Shown here piece by piece: positions 25,101-35,020 of a stretch of DNA of 64,000 nt. Both the position numbers and the translations under genes were made by a program. Where the stretch lies: assembly GCA_900316795.1 (NCBI GenBank), contig ONEF01000004.1, positions 169,245 to 233,244 on the forward strand. The letters run 5' to 3'. Source of the stretch: an uncultured Bacteroidales bacterium (GTDB lineage: Bacteria > Bacteroidota > Bacteroidia > Bacteroidales > UBA932). Numbering within the stretch: position 1 is the stretch's first letter; each line of letters opens with the position of its first letter. The notes under the pieces were generated by a model. The model did not search any database and had not been told where the DNA came from. It saw nothing but the letters and a program-made list of their open reading frames with translations.

Positions 25101-27014
25101 ATGAATTCTGACAGAAAAGCAAAAACTATGAGTATAAATAAAAGAAACATATTGGTGCTTGCAGCGCTCCTGGCCTTTTCAGCCTGCAGCAAGGAAGACA
25201 GCCAACCCGTAATTGACGAAGGTCCGGTTGAAGCTGTTGAGGAAAGCCCGGTGTTCCATGCCTCTACGGAGAGTCCGGAACAGTCCGGCACAAAGGTTTA
25301 TCTTGGAGAAAACTTGAAAGTCCTGTGGAACAACGGCGACTTCATTTCTGTATTCAACGGTTCTACGTTGCATGAAATTTACCGCTTCACAGGAAGAACC
25401 GGCGACCAGTCCGGAGATTTCGAGAAGATGGATGAGGGAGAGCCTTCAAACCCTCAACCTCTTGACGCCATTTACGCCGCTTATCCTTGCTCATACTTCA
25501 ACACGATAACATCTGACGGGGTTATGACAATTAACCTTCCTTCAGAGCAGGCCTATGCGGTAAATTCGTTTGGGCAAAATTGCAATATGATGGTAGCAAA
25601 GGCTCCGGTAAACACCACGGATTTCTTTTTCAAGAATGTGGGAGGATATCTGAGGCTGAAACTCTATGGAACCGATGTGGCTGTGACTGAGGTTATCATC
25701 ACAGGAAACAACGGAGAGTACCTTGCAGGCGATATGGAGATTACAATTGGAGCGGATAATATACCTTCTTCAAGCATCGTTGAAAATGGAGCCAGGAGCA
25801 AAAAGGTCAGGATAAACTCCATCTCTCCGCTGACTATCGGTTCAACAGCGGAAAATGCCACGGAATTCAATTTTGTACTGCCTCCTGTAACATTTGCCAA
25901 CGGTTTTACGATAACCGTAATTGGAACTTCAGGCGGTGTCAAGGGAGTGTTCAAGAAATCCACGACCAAGAATTTTGTCATACAGCGCAGTCACAGGGTC
26001 AATATGGCGGCTCTCAATGTGACACTTGAGCCGTTTGTTGAGTTTGAAGACGAAAGTTTCAAAGCCTACTGCGTGGCTAATTTCGATGCCGACGGAGACG
26101 GTGAAATCAGCAAGAGCGAGGCCCTGGATGTTACACAGATAGAATGTTACAACTGTTCAACAACCGGAGATTACTATACTGAAGAGATAGGCGGTAAGAC
26201 GGTCCATTTCATGAAGGCGTCATCGCTGAAAGGGATAGAAGAATTCAAAAACCTTATGGAACTCATTGTAAGAGGAGCATACACGACGCATCCAGGAGTT
26301 TCAGGGCCTCTGACCGAACTGAATCTTTCTGAAAACAGTAATCTTCAGTATCTAGATTGCTCTATCAACGATATTGCCTCTCTGGATATTTCCAACAGCC
26401 CATATCTTCAGTATCTTGATGTTTCAGAAACAAAACTGCTGAGTTTGTGCGTTCCAGAATACCAGTATCTCCAGAACCTGTATTGTTATAATTGTCAGGA
26501 TCTGGCATATATAAACTGTCTGTATGATTCCAATCTTACGGATTTCCATTTTGAAGGATCCTACAGTCTTGAATACCTGCTTATGGGAGAAATTAAGTTC
26601 AACAGAGCGCTGGATCTGAAGTATTATACTGAACTCAAGGAAGTCAATTGCATGAATTCCGGTGTAACTTTCATCAATTTTTCAGGTCATACCGGCTGTA
26701 CAGAACTGAAGAACCTGTACGTGCAAGACAACAACCTGACTGTTATATCAGGTCTTTCTACCCTTACCTCTCTTCAGCGGCTGACCTGCCAAGGTAACAA
26801 GATAGAGAATCTTGACATCCATTCAAACCCTGCCCTTACCTTGCTCAGGGCCTGGCCGCAGCAGGAAGGGACCACACTCGGTGTGTTAGTGCTTTCATCG
26901 GCCCAGGCGGATGCGATTTCTGCCGGGACACTGATGCTGTACGACAATTCCGGCCATATTTCAGATTCGGAGGTCTATACTAAATACGGTACCATATTTG
27001 ACATGCATTACTAA
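25101..27014 (+). CDS. Fimbrillin-like surface lipoprotein with leucine-rich repeats
   Basis: 637 aa (628 if the ATG at 25128 is used). Lipobox LLAFSAC; an N-terminal fimbrillin/Mfa-like domain (about residues 45-310, with FNFVLPPVTFANGFTITV and HRVNMAALNV). Next an EF-hand-like DADGDGEISKSEA near residue 330, then leucine-rich repeats of the LxxLxxxxNxI type to the C-terminus. Probably anchored in the outer membrane and facing outward. The LRR half replaces the pilin domain of true fimbriae subunits, so polymerisation is doubtful; ligand binding is more likely. Confidence 0.82.
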   Translation: MNSDRKAKTMSINKRNILVLAALLAFSACSKEDSQPVIDEGPVEAVEESPVFHASTESPEQSGTKVYLGENLKVLWNNGDFISVFNGSTLHEIYRFTGRTGDQSGDFEKMDEGEPSNPQPLDAIYAAYPCSYFNTITSDGVMTINLPSEQAYAVNSFGQNCNMMVAKAPVNTTDFFFKNVGGYLRLKLYGTDVAVTEVIITGNNGEYLAGDMEITIGADNIPSSSIVENGARSKKVRINSISPLTIGSTAENATEFNFVLPPVTFANGFTITVIGTSGGVKGVFKKSTTKNFVIQRSHRVNMAALNVTLEPFVEFEDESFKAYCVANFDADGDGEISKSEALDVTQIECYNCSTTGDYYTEEIGGKTVHFMKASSLKGIEEFKNLMELIVRGAYTTHPGVSGPLTELNLSENSNLQYLDCSINDIASLDISNSPYLQYLDVSETKLLSLCVPEYQYLQNLYCYNCQDLAYINCLYDSNLTDFHFEGSYSLEYLLMGEIKFNRALDLKYYTELKEVNCMNSGVTFINFSGHTGCTELKNLYVQDNNLTVISGLSTLTSLQRLTCQGNKIENLDIHSNPALTLLRAWPQQEGTTLGVLVLSSAQADAISAGTLMLYDNSGHISDSEVYTKYGTIFDMHY

Positions 27015-27101
27015 GCATTGTTGAAGGGATTTGTTTAAGGAAGCCTTGTTGAAGAGATCTGTTTCTGGTGGCAATGCGTATTAAAATGTAAAGGTTAAAG
27101 G

Positions 27102-27137
27102 AGCTCCTGCTGTCTGTCCAGGCGGCAGGAGTTTTTT
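27102..27137 (+). terminator. Terminator of the fimbrillin/LRR gene
   Basis: CTCCTGC (27104-27110) pairs with GCAGGAG (27125-27131), then TTTTTT. It separates the surface gene from the ribosomal promoter. Confidence 0.85.
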
Positions 27138-27187
27138 GGGTGAAAGTGTACCAGGTGGGGTCTTGGACGGGACACCTTGCAAGTTTT

Positions 27188-27218
27188 TTTGCTTGTTCAA
27201 AAAATGTTTATATCTTTG
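27188..27218 (+). promoter_or_regulatory. Promoter of the rplC ribosomal operon, with a ~170-nt leader
   Basis: TTTG (27188-27191), 19 bp, TATCTTTG (27211-27218), then CACCCCC. The match is perfect and the same TATCTTTGCACCCCC is found before rplM. The 27219-27394 leader holds no S10 gene. GCAATGCCT is repeated within it (near 27259 and 27338), and it may hold an autoregulatory structure. Confidence 0.88.
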
Positions 27219-27394
27219 CACCCCCGCAAAAAATGCAGGGAGCTGTACCCAGGTGTGCGCAATGCCTAAAAAGCGGTGGTTTTGACGGATGTCACAATCA
27301 TCGCCGAGCAGCAAAGGCCATAGGGCTGAAGTGGCGGGCAATGCCTCCGCAAATGGCTATGCAGCTGATGTTTAATTAAAACACATATCGTAAA

Positions 27395-28021
27395 ATGCCA
27401 GGATTAATCGGCAAAAAAATCGGAATGACTTCCGTATTCGGTGCTGATGGAAAGAACATCCCTTGCACCGTAATTGAGGCTGGTCCGTGTGTTGTTACGC
27501 AGATTCGTACAGAAGAAAAAGATGGTTATGCCGCTGTACAACTTGCCTATGACGAAATGAAAGAAAAACACACCAGCGCGTCTCTTATGGGACATTTCAA
27601 AAAGGCAAATACCACTCCTAAGCGTAAGCTCGTTGAGTTCAAGAATGACTTTGACGGCGAGCTCAAGCTGGGTGATTCTCTCAGTGTCGCAGACGTTTTC
27701 AAAAATGAAGACACTTGGGTTGATGTTACCGGAATTTCTAAAGGTAAAGGATTCCAGGGCGTTGTAAAGCGTCACGGATTCGGCGGCGTAGGTGGTCAGA
27801 CCCACGGTCAGGACGACAGGCTTCGTGCTCCTGGTTCAATGGGTGCATCATCTTGGCCTTCAAGAGTGTTCAAAGGTAAGAGACTTGCCGGAAGAATGGG
27901 CGGTGACCGCGTGAAGATTCTGAATCTTAAGGTCATCAAGGTCATTCCTGAAAGCAATCTTTTGTTAGTTAAGGGTTCCATACCGGGAGCAGCCGGTTCT
28001 TATGTAATTGTGGAGGAATAG
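27395..28021 (+). CDS. rplC: 50S ribosomal protein L3
   Basis: 208 aa; [15 protein letters not shown] start, [38 protein letters not shown] and the [12 protein letters not shown] segment are L3 hallmarks. It is the first gene of this operon; the usual rpsJ (S10) is not upstream. rplD follows after 3 bp. Confidence 0.98.
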   Translation: MPGLIGKKIGMTSVFGADGKNIPCTVIEAGPCVVTQIRTEEKDGYAAVQLAYDEMKEKHTSASLMGHFKKANTTPKRKLVEFKNDFDGELKLGDSLSVADVFKNEDTWVDVTGISKGKGFQGVVKRHGFGGVGGQTHGQDDRLRAPGSMGASSWPSRVFKGKRLAGRMGGDRVKILNLKVIKVIPESNLLLVKGSIPGAAGSYVIVEE

Positions 28022-28024
28022 TTT

Positions 28025-28654
28025 ATGGAAATTGCAGTATTGAAAAAAGACGGAACTGATACCGGTAAGAAGGCCGTTCTGGACGATGCAGTATTCGGAA
28101 TAGAGCCAAATGACCACGCTATCTATCTGGATGTTAAGCAGTATCTTGCAGCCCATAGACAGGGAACCAGCAAGACCAAGGACAGAAGTGAAGTAGCTTA
28201 TTCTACCAAGAAGATCATCAGACAGAAGGGCAGCGGCGGTGCACGCCATGGTTCCATCAAGTCTAACATCTATGTTGGTGGTGGCAGGGCTCACGGTCCA
28301 CGTCCAAGGAATTATGACTTCAAGCTCAACAAGAAGGTTAAGCAGCTTGCACGTTTCTCAGCCCTTTCATACAAGGCTAAGGAATCTGCCATCGCAGTAG
28401 TTGAGCCATTCACAATGGAAGCTCCTAAGACCAAAGAGTTCAAGGAAATCATCAAGAACATCAAGGTCAATGACCGTATGGTTCTTTTCGTAGTTCCGGA
28501 GAGAAATGAGAACATCAGTTTGTCTTCTCGTAATCTGGAGAACGTTAAGGTTGCTACTCCTAACAATCTCAACACATACGACATTATGCGCGCATATTCC
28601 GTAGTGTTTGTGGACGGCACCCAGAATTCTCTTAAAGTAGAGTACAAACGCTAA
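28025..28654 (+). CDS. rplD: 50S ribosomal protein L4
   Basis: 209 aa. KTKDRSEVAYSTKKIIRQKG, the GGARHGSIKSNIYVGGGRAHGP loop region and the C-terminal NTYDIMRAYSVVF are typical of L4. In other bacteria L4 represses its own S10 operon; whether that holds here is unknown. Confidence 0.97.
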   Translation: MEIAVLKKDGTDTGKKAVLDDAVFGIEPNDHAIYLDVKQYLAAHRQGTSKTKDRSEVAYSTKKIIRQKGSGGARHGSIKSNIYVGGGRAHGPRPRNYDFKLNKKVKQLARFSALSYKAKESAIAVVEPFTMEAPKTKEFKEIIKNIKVNDRMVLFVVPERNENISLSSRNLENVKVATPNNLNTYDIMRAYSVVFVDGTQNSLKVEYKR

Positions 28655-28666
28655 AACTTGTCAATT

Positions 28667-28957
28667 ATGGGAATTTTGATTAAGCCGATAGTAACAGAAA
28701 AGATGACCGCAGAGGGTGAAAAGAGAAACCGCTACGGATTCATCGTGGACTACAGCGCAAACAAGGTGGAAATCCGCAAGGCTGTGGAGGAAATGTATAA
28801 CGTCACCGTTAAGGACGTCAATACAGTAAGTTATAATGGCAAGGCAAAGAGCCGCTATACCAAGGCCGGTCTGCTCAAGGGCCGTACCAACAGGTTCAAG
28901 AAGGCTTATGTCACCCTTGCCGGAGAAGACAAGATTGATTTCTATAGCAACATTTAG
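28667..28957 (+). CDS. rplW: 50S ribosomal protein L23
   Basis: 96 aa from the ATG at 28667; the TTG at 28658 is rejected because L23 begins [31 protein letters not shown] and [13 protein letters not shown] are family motifs. Binds 23S rRNA near the exit tunnel and docks trigger factor and SRP. Confidence 0.97.
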   Translation: MGILIKPIVTEKMTAEGEKRNRYGFIVDYSANKVEIRKAVEEMYNVTVKDVNTVSYNGKAKSRYTKAGLLKGRTNRFKKAYVTLAGEDKIDFYSNI

Positions 28958-28959
28958 AG

Positions 28960-29784
28960 ATGGGAGTACGTAAATTCAAACCGGTAACACCGGGTCAGAG
29001 AAATAAAGTAATCAGCGCATTCGACGATATTACCTGCACTGTTCCTGAGAAGAGCCTTCTGGAGCCTCGCAAGAGCAGTGGCGGGCGTAACAACGAAGGT
29101 CACATGACCATGCGCTACATTGGCGGTGGCCACAAGAAGATGTACCGCGTCATCGATTTCCTCAGGAACAAGGACGAGTACACAGCTACCGTAAAGACAA
29201 TAGAATACGATCCTAACCGCAGTGCAAGAATCGCACTTGTAGTATATCAGGACGGAGAGAAACGTTATATCATCGCTCCTAAGGGCATCCAGGTTGGCCA
29301 GGTTATCGCATCTGGTTCCGGAGTTGCTCCTGAGGTAGGTAACACTCTTCCTCTTGCAGAGATTCCGCTTGGAACAAACATCCACAACATCGAGCTCATA
29401 CCTGGACAGGGTGCCGCAATGGCACGCAGCGCAGGTTGCTACGCTCAGCTTGTTGCCAGGGAGGGCCGTCATGCAGTTCTCAAGTTGCCTTCAGGTGAGA
29501 CCAGAATGGTACTGACCACCTGCCGTGCAACTGTAGGTATTGTTTCCAACCCGGATCATAATCTTGAATCTCACGGAAAGGCCGGACGTAAGCGTTGGCT
29601 TGGTATCAGGCCTCGTAACAGAGGTGTTGTCATGAACCCAGTTGACCATCCTATGGGTGGTGGTGAAGGACGTGCCTCAGGAGGTCATCCAAGAAGCAGA
29701 AAGGGTCTTCCAGCTAAGGGTTACAAGACAAGGAACCCTAAGAAGACTTCCAAGAAGTTCATCATTGAAAGAAGAAAGAAGTAA
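28960..29784 (+). CDS. rplB: 50S ribosomal protein L2
   Basis: 274 aa, full length. [42 protein letters not shown] and [20 protein letters not shown] (with the conserved late His) are clear. Needed for subunit joining and the peptidyl-transferase centre. 2 bp after rplW. Confidence 0.98.
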   Translation: MGVRKFKPVTPGQRNKVISAFDDITCTVPEKSLLEPRKSSGGRNNEGHMTMRYIGGGHKKMYRVIDFLRNKDEYTATVKTIEYDPNRSARIALVVYQDGEKRYIIAPKGIQVGQVIASGSGVAPEVGNTLPLAEIPLGTNIHNIELIPGQGAAMARSAGCYAQLVAREGRHAVLKLPSGETRMVLTTCRATVGIVSNPDHNLESHGKAGRKRWLGIRPRNRGVVMNPVDHPMGGGEGRASGGHPRSRKGLPAKGYKTRNPKKTSKKFIIERRKK

Positions 29785-29802
29785 CGGAATAAATTTAAGA
29801 TT

Positions 29803-30078
29803 ATGAGTCGTTCAATTAAAAAAGGCCCGTATATCGAGGCATCTCTGGAAAAGAGGATTCTTGCTATGAATGAATCAGGCAAGAAGGACGTTGTGAAGAC
29901 TTGGTCCAGGGCAAGTGTCATTTCCCCTGACTTTGTAGGCCACACCGTAGCCGTACACAACGGAAACAAGTTTATTCCCGTTTACGTAACAGAGAATATG
30001 GTAGGTCATAAACTCGGCGAGTTTGCTCCTACCCGTACATTCAAAGGCCATTCAGGTAACCGCAAGGAGAACAAATAG
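29803..30078 (+). CDS. rpsS: 30S ribosomal protein S19
   Basis: 91 aa; [10 protein letters not shown] start, [22 protein letters not shown] and [16 protein letters not shown]. Sits in the 30S head with S13. Confidence 0.98.
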   Translation: MSRSIKKGPYIEASLEKRILAMNESGKKDVVKTWSRASVISPDFVGHTVAVHNGNKFIPVYVTENMVGHKLGEFAPTRTFKGHSGNRKENK

Positions 30079-30111
30079 GCTTTAAGAGTTAACGATTAAA
30101 GATTTACAGAA

Positions 30112-30555
30112 ATGGGAAAAAGAAAAAGAGAAATGGCCGAGCGCCAGAAAGCCATAAAGAAGCAGACAGCTATAGCAAAGCTGAATGACGTTCCTACTTC
30201 TCCGCGGAAGATGCGTTACAGCGCAGATACCATAAGAGGCGTAGAGGTAAACAGAGCTCTTGATATTCTCAAATATTCCAAGAAGGAAGCTTCCAACAAG
30301 CTCTACAAGCTCCTTAAGAGCGCCATTGCAAACTGGGAGAGCAAGAACGAGGCAGACCGCAAAGAGCTGGATAACGGTAACGTTATTGTAAAGACCATCA
30401 TGGTAGGTGAAGGACGTACACTTAAGAGAATCAGAACTGCTCCTCAGGGCAGGGCTGCTAGAATCCGCAAGCGTTCCAACCACGTTACCATAATTCTTGA
30501 CAAGAAGGAAAACAAAGCCGCTGAAAAACCGGCTGTAAAGGCGGAGGAAAAGTAA
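30112..30555 (+). CDS. rplV: 50S ribosomal protein L22
   Basis: 147 aa. [32 protein letters not shown] is split by family position as usual, and the tunnel loop and [20 protein letters not shown] end are typical. The C-terminus has a Lys/Glu/Ala-rich extension (about residues 125-147) common in Bacteroidota. Confidence 0.97.
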   Translation: MGKRKREMAERQKAIKKQTAIAKLNDVPTSPRKMRYSADTIRGVEVNRALDILKYSKKEASNKLYKLLKSAIANWESKNEADRKELDNGNVIVKTIMVGEGRTLKRIRTAPQGRAARIRKRSNHVTIILDKKENKAAEKPAVKAEEK

Positions 30556-30556
30556 T

Positions 30557-31306
30557 ATGGGACAGAAAACCAATCCAATAAGCAACAGACTTGGAATTAT
30601 CCGCGGATGGGATTCCAACTGGTATGGCGGAAATGATTACGCCGCAAAGATCCTGGAAGATGACAAGATTCGCAAGTATTTGAATGCCAGACTTTCCAAG
30701 GCAAACATCTCTAAGATTGTCATCGAGAGGACCCTTAAGCTTATAACTGTTACTATCCATACCGCAAAGCCAGGCCTTATTATCGGTAAGGGTGGAGCTG
30801 AGGTTGACAAGCTGAAGGTTGAGCTCAACAAGATCTCCAACAAGGATGTTCAGATCAACATCTTTGAGGTGAAGAGACCTGAGGTTGACGCCAACATCAT
30901 CGCCAACAGCCTTGCCCGCCAGATTGAAGGCCGCGTTTCTTACAGAAGGGCTATCAAGATGGCTATCGCCTCTGCTATCAGGGCAGGAGCTGAGGGTATC
31001 AAGGTACAGATCAGCGGACGTCTCGGTGGCGCCGAAATGGCACGCAACGAGATGATCAAGGAGGGAAGGACTCCTCTGCACACTTTCCGTGCAAACATAG
31101 ACTATGCTTTGGCTGAGGCAAATACCAAGGTAGGTGTTCTCGGAATCAAGGTATGGGTTTGCAACGGTGAGGTTTACGGAAAGAGAGACCTTACTCCTAA
31201 CGCAGGCGTAAACGCTAACGACAGGGCACGCTCTGAAGGCGGACGTTCAGACCGCAGAAGAGGTGGCGGAAGAGGTGGCCGCAGGCCAAGAAACGCCCAG
31301 AACTAA
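30557..31306 (+). CDS. rpsC: 30S ribosomal protein S3, last gene of this operon
   Basis: 249 aa. [20 protein letters not shown], the KH motif around [15 protein letters not shown], and [21 protein letters not shown] are clear. The C-terminus is Arg/Gly-rich. One base after rplV. Normally rplP follows directly; here a terminator comes 25 bp after the stop codon. Confidence 0.98.
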   Translation: MGQKTNPISNRLGIIRGWDSNWYGGNDYAAKILEDDKIRKYLNARLSKANISKIVIERTLKLITVTIHTAKPGLIIGKGGAEVDKLKVELNKISNKDVQINIFEVKRPEVDANIIANSLARQIEGRVSYRRAIKMAIASAIRAGAEGIKVQISGRLGGAEMARNEMIKEGRTPLHTFRANIDYALAEANTKVGVLGIKVWVCNGEVYGKRDLTPNAGVNANDRARSEGGRSDRRRGGGRGGRRPRNAQN

Positions 31307-31331
31307 TCCTGCAGCATTCACGCTCAAATTG

Positions 31332-31363
31332 AAAGGGACTGACGAAAGCCGGTCCCTTTTTTG
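31332..31363 (+). terminator. Terminator closing the rplC-rpsC operon
   Basis: AAAGGGAC (31332-31339) pairs with GTCCCTTT (31352-31359) across a 12-base loop, followed by T. Shows that the operon truly ends after rpsC. Confidence 0.88.
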
Positions 31364-31455
31364 TTACGATTATACTGTAGAGGGGATGATAGTTTGCCCA
31401 GTGCTCGGGTATTTATGGAAAAATAGTTATATTGCAGGCGCAAAAAATTTAAATT

Positions 31456-32397
31456 ATGAAACGCTTTTCTTTACTGGCAATTTCGCTTCTTGTCTTTTCT
31501 TCTTTGTTCGCCCAGGTCAAGTGGGACAAATACCAATGGATGAACGGTTCCCTTGTTTTCTCCGCGAAGGATCAGGGTGACCATATTCTCTTCAATGGCG
31601 GCAGCTGCCACGAGGGAGGCTACAGGTTTATTCTCAAAAAGACAAGCGTTGCCACAGACTTTATTGTCGATTGTGTTAAAGAAGACGGGGAATCCGAATA
31701 TGTGCCGATCGGCAAAATCGGTGACAGGGTTGTTTTTGTGACAGACAGCAAGAATTCCCGCCGTTTTCTGGTCTTTTATCACGATGGAGCGGCTCTTGAC
31801 GTGCTCTTCCCGTTTGTGGATGAAAACCTGTACGATAACATCTGCCTCGATATGCAAAGCCAGCTCAACGGAGAGTATGTGGACGATGAGGGAGAGTCTT
31901 ATGTTTTCGATTATTCAAGGTGCAAGCTTGGAAAGATTGTTCCAAAGGAAACAGATTACACTTTCGGTGAAGAATACGATACTCCTGTTAATGTCATAAA
32001 GGTTGCCGGCAAAAACTTCTGCTATGAGCTTACCGCCGACGGAGTTGTTCTGTATAATGCAAAATATGACGAGGAATCTGACTATTACGAGAAAGGAGAC
32101 CTGTTCAAGAAGCTGAAATACATTGACAAGGGAGACGGCAGGTGGCCTTTCACAAAGTATCGGATCATCAACTCGGACATCCTCTCTTCTTACAGCAAGA
32201 AAGACCTCAGGCTGATGCGTAACGAGATACTGGCCAGAAAGGGTTATGTGTTTACATCCAAGGACCTGAAGGATTATTTCGGCTCAAAGAGCTGGTACAA
32301 GCCTTGTGAAGACAACAGCAAGATAAAGCTCACCATAGACGAGCAGATATCTGTTGACATTATAAGAAGCGCTGAAAAAAACGAGAATAATTACTAA
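31456..32397 (+). CDS. Exported YARHG-domain protein
   Basis: 313 aa with a Sec signal peptide (LLVFSSLFAQ). The N-terminal two thirds is beta-rich with no known name. The C-terminal ~85 residues carry a YARHG domain: LRLMRNEILARKGYVFTSKD and LKDYFGSKSWYKP. YARHG is an extracellular domain of unknown function. Possibly co-transcribed with the small lipoprotein 19 bp downstream. Confidence 0.83.
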   Translation: MKRFSLLAISLLVFSSLFAQVKWDKYQWMNGSLVFSAKDQGDHILFNGGSCHEGGYRFILKKTSVATDFIVDCVKEDGESEYVPIGKIGDRVVFVTDSKNSRRFLVFYHDGAALDVLFPFVDENLYDNICLDMQSQLNGEYVDDEGESYVFDYSRCKLGKIVPKETDYTFGEEYDTPVNVIKVAGKNFCYELTADGVVLYNAKYDEESDYYEKGDLFKKLKYIDKGDGRWPFTKYRIINSDILSSYSKKDLRLMRNEILARKGYVFTSKDLKDYFGSKSWYKPCEDNSKIKLTIDEQISVDIIRSAEKNENNY

Positions 32398-32416
32398 CCA
32401 ATTAAATTTTATCGCG

Positions 32417-32821
32417 ATGAAAAAACTACTTTACTTGGCAGCTGTTGCTGCAGGACTGTTCCTGGTTTCTTGTTCAAGTTCAGGACTTAAGCCAACCGGA
32501 GATCCGGAGAAGGATGCCAAGGCTCTTGCCGATTATCAGGCTCAGGCCACCAAGGACGCCGGTGAGGCTCTTATGAGTCTTGAGCTCAGCAAGGCCGGCA
32601 AGATCAGCGAGAAGGCCAAGGAGGTTGCCGAGGCTTTCAACAAGTTCTATGAGGGCAAGCCTGAACTCAAGGCTAAGTTTGACGAGAGTATTAAGAAATT
32701 CACCGAGGAGAACCTTGAGGAATTCGGAAAGAAAGTTGAAGGATGGTTCTCTGACAAGGAAGAGAAGACAGAAGAGGCTGCAGAGGCAGTTGAAGAGGCC
32801 GTAGAAAAAGTTGCAGAATAA
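32417..32821 (+). CDS. Small helical lipoprotein, acidic C-terminus
   Basis: 134 aa with lipobox LFLVSC. The mature part is almost all Ala/Glu/Lys and predicted helical, ending EEAVEKVAE. No family recognised. The ATG is fused to an ATCGCGAT palindrome (32411-32418), as in rsmE. Ends at a strong terminator. Confidence 0.78.
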   Translation: MKKLLYLAAVAAGLFLVSCSSSGLKPTGDPEKDAKALADYQAQATKDAGEALMSLELSKAGKISEKAKEVAEAFNKFYEGKPELKAKFDESIKKFTEENLEEFGKKVEGWFSDKEEKTEEAAEAVEEAVEKVAE

Positions 32822-32843
32822 TACAGCTTCCTTTGATCAAATT

Positions 32844-32880
32844 AAACGGGGATGCACGGATTCGTGGTCATCCCCGTTTC
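32844..32880. terminator. Bidirectional terminator between the lipoprotein and GH3 genes
   Basis: AAACGGGGATG (32844-32854) pairs with CATCCCCGTTT (32869-32879). A/T ends on both sides serve both convergent genes. Confidence 0.88.
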
Positions 32881-32898
32881 TGTTTCAAGCAGTTGTTT

Positions 32899-34212
32899 TT
32901 ACTTTCCGGCCCGGTCCAGGATGAGGGTGCGGTCGTCGCCTGTAGGTGCTATGTAAGGCTTGGATGATTTGAGCATCTTGCGTTGCATTCTTTTTATCAG
33001 GCGGTAATCGCGTTTCCTGGCAGCCGCTATTTTGCGGTCAAGATTTTTCACTTCAGGATTGAAGCCTTTCTCGAAGAAGCCGGCCCTTGCTTTGAGCATC
33101 AGCACGTTGTAAACCTTTTTGTCAAGCTCGGCAACAGACCACTCGCCTTTTTCCAGTTTTTCTGTTATGGCCTCGATGCACTTGGCAGGTTTTTCCGGCA
33201 TCAGAATCATGTCTGCTCCTGCTTTGTAAACCCCCAAGACAGCTTCTATCGGGCCTCTTTTGCTGTTGGTCAGTCCTTTCATCGCGATGGCATCTGTAAT
33301 GACAACACCTTTGAAGCCCTGGTCTCTTCTCAGGACATCATTCATCAATATGCCGGAAATGGATGTAGGATTTCCTGAAGGATCTATGCTTGGAACAGAG
33401 TAGTGACCTATCATCACCATCTCAAGTCCGTTGGCAAACATTGTGGTATAGGGATAAAGGTCAACGGAGTCCATATAGGCTCTGGTTTGTGTCAAAACGG
33501 GCATTTCATAGTGAGCGTCCACAGAAGAGCCACCATGCCCCGGATAGTGTTTGGCGCAGGCGTAGATTCCCTCATCTTGCATTCCTCTCATATATGCGTT
33601 TGCGAGTGCGGAAATCTGTTTGGGATCATGGCTGAAAGCCCTTTGTGAGAAGGTCTCCAGATTTGCAGGTGCAACATCTGCGACCGGAGCATAATTGACA
33701 TATATGTTCAGGTCAAGGAGTTCTTTTCCCACGTTGCGTCCCATCTTGTAGAGCAGTTTCTCCGCTCCTTTTTCTATCCTGGCAAGCTGTGCCTGTCTTG
33801 GGTAAGGCAGGTATTCGTAAAACCTCATCGCCGCTCCCCATTCAGCATCTGTTGCAACCAGAAGCGGGTATCTTGCAAGCTTCTGCAGGTAGTTGGCTCT
33901 TTCCATGAACTCGTGGATGGGACCTCTCATTATTATGATGTTGCCAACTCCATAATCTCTGATGAGAGAGTCTTGGCTGGCTCTGGTCTTTGCGGAAGGA
34001 TTGCGGCTGATAGATATGACAAACAGCTGGGCAACTTTCTCCCGCAGGGTCATTTTCTTGATGATTTCCTCAACCTGAGCTTTATGTCTGACAGAATCTT
34101 TGTCAAAGAATAAAGTGCTTCTGACTTGTGCTTTACATAAAGAAGTTGAAAGAATCAAGCTGGTGATAATAGCGCCCAGGCTCAGTCTGAAAGATGATAT
34201 TCGTGTATTCAT
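32899..34212 (-). CDS. Glycoside hydrolase family 3, beta-N-acetylhexosaminidase (NagZ-like), exported
   Basis: 437 aa with a signal peptide (TSLCKAQ). GH3 N-terminal barrel: TLREKVAQLFV, KHYPGHG near residue 215 and the nucleophile Asp in GVVITDAIAMKGL near residue 300. No C-terminal GH3 domain or beta-lactamase fusion. Probably removes N-acetylglucosamine from peptidoglycan or glycoconjugates in the periplasm. The next gene upstream on the same strand (34225-34968) ends 12 bp away, so the two may be co-transcribed. Confidence 0.9.
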   Translation of the reverse strand: MNTRISSFRLSLGAIITSLILSTSLCKAQVRSTLFFDKDSVRHKAQVEEIIKKMTLREKVAQLFVISISRNPSAKTRASQDSLIRDYGVGNIIIMRGPIHEFMERANYLQKLARYPLLVATDAEWGAAMRFYEYLPYPRQAQLARIEKGAEKLLYKMGRNVGKELLDLNIYVNYAPVADVAPANLETFSQRAFSHDPKQISALANAYMRGMQDEGIYACAKHYPGHGGSSVDAHYEMPVLTQTRAYMDSVDLYPYTTMFANGLEMVMIGHYSVPSIDPSGNPTSISGILMNDVLRRDQGFKGVVITDAIAMKGLTNSKRGPIEAVLGVYKAGADMILMPEKPAKCIEAITEKLEKGEWSVAELDKKVYNVLMLKARAGFFEKGFNPEVKNLDRKIAAARKRDYRLIKRMQRKMLKSSKPYIAPTGDDRTLILDRAGK

Positions 34213-34224
34213 GTTGTCAAAAAC

Positions 34225-34968
34225 CTACTTTGAACTCTTTACAAAGTAGAATGAATATACGTGAGGAGGGCCTTCGTAACCTCTCTGGATAGTTTTCACC
34301 ATCACTGCAGCCATATTGCTGTCAGGGCATTTGAGTACTCCGGCGATGCTCTGGTCCAGATTGCTGTTGTATTCTTCTTTGTTCTCGTTTTCGTAGATGA
34401 CTTGGCCGCCCTTGCTGATTTTCACGGCCTTTACTACATCACAGCCCCAAAAAGAACTTTCTTCCAAAGATTTGTCCATCGTGACATCTGATTCTTCCAG
34501 CTTGAACTGCTGCGGGATGATTCCCATCTCCTTTAGTTTGCCTTCAAAAAGTTCCTTGTGGTCTTCAAACATCTGGCTGAGGCTTCCGTCTTCAGGATCT
34601 TCCTCAGGTTTCCAGCTGAAGACATCTTTTCCCGTATTCAGATCCAGTATGTGGAACTGGAAGAAATAAGCCCCGACAGCTTCGTCTGCGGGTTCCTCCA
34701 TATATGCCAGCTTGCCGTCCTTGCTCCAGCCTATCGGATAGAACTTGTCTATGATGTAAAGCGGGTAGGTCTTGTCTTCAACCTGATAGGTTCCAGGCTC
34801 GGCGTACTGGAGCTCTGCAGGAAGGGAGTAATGCTCAGGAACCTGAAGTTCAGGAACTTCAGCCTTAGGAGCCCCATCCTTTTTCTGGGCCTGGCCTGGA
34901 TTCTTGCAGCTAAGTAAAACTGCTGATGACAGAATCAGGCAAAGCGAGATTGTCTTAAAAGTTTTCAT
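34225..34968 (-). CDS. Hypothetical lipoprotein
   Basis: 247 aa with lipobox AVLLSC. The body has YPLYIIDKFYPIGWSKDGKLAYMEEP, a stretch reminiscent of a single beta-propeller-like blade, and no catalytic motif. A minus-strand -7 element TATATTTG lies at 35000-35007. Family not recognised. Confidence 0.75.
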   Translation of the reverse strand: MKTFKTISLCLILSSAVLLSCKNPGQAQKKDGAPKAEVPELQVPEHYSLPAELQYAEPGTYQVEDKTYPLYIIDKFYPIGWSKDGKLAYMEEPADEAVGAYFFQFHILDLNTGKDVFSWKPEEDPEDGSLSQMFEDHKELFEGKLKEMGIIPQQFKLEESDVTMDKSLEESSFWGCDVVKAVKISKGGQVIYENENKEEYNSNLDQSIAGVLKCPDSNMAAVMVKTIQRGYEGPPHVYSFYFVKSSK

Positions 34969-35020
34969 TGAAGTTCAGTGTTTAGTTGATGTTACAATAC
35001 AAATATAGTCAAAGATATTC

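Noticed and set aside
27262..27285. Seven-codon ORF MPKKRWF in the rplC leader, possible attenuator peptide
   Set aside because: Too short, and no pause hairpin or terminator could be seen after it.
27140..27379. 79-aa ORF upstream of rplC, first considered as rpsJ
   Set aside because: It does not resemble S10, crosses the rplC promoter and looks like leader sequence.
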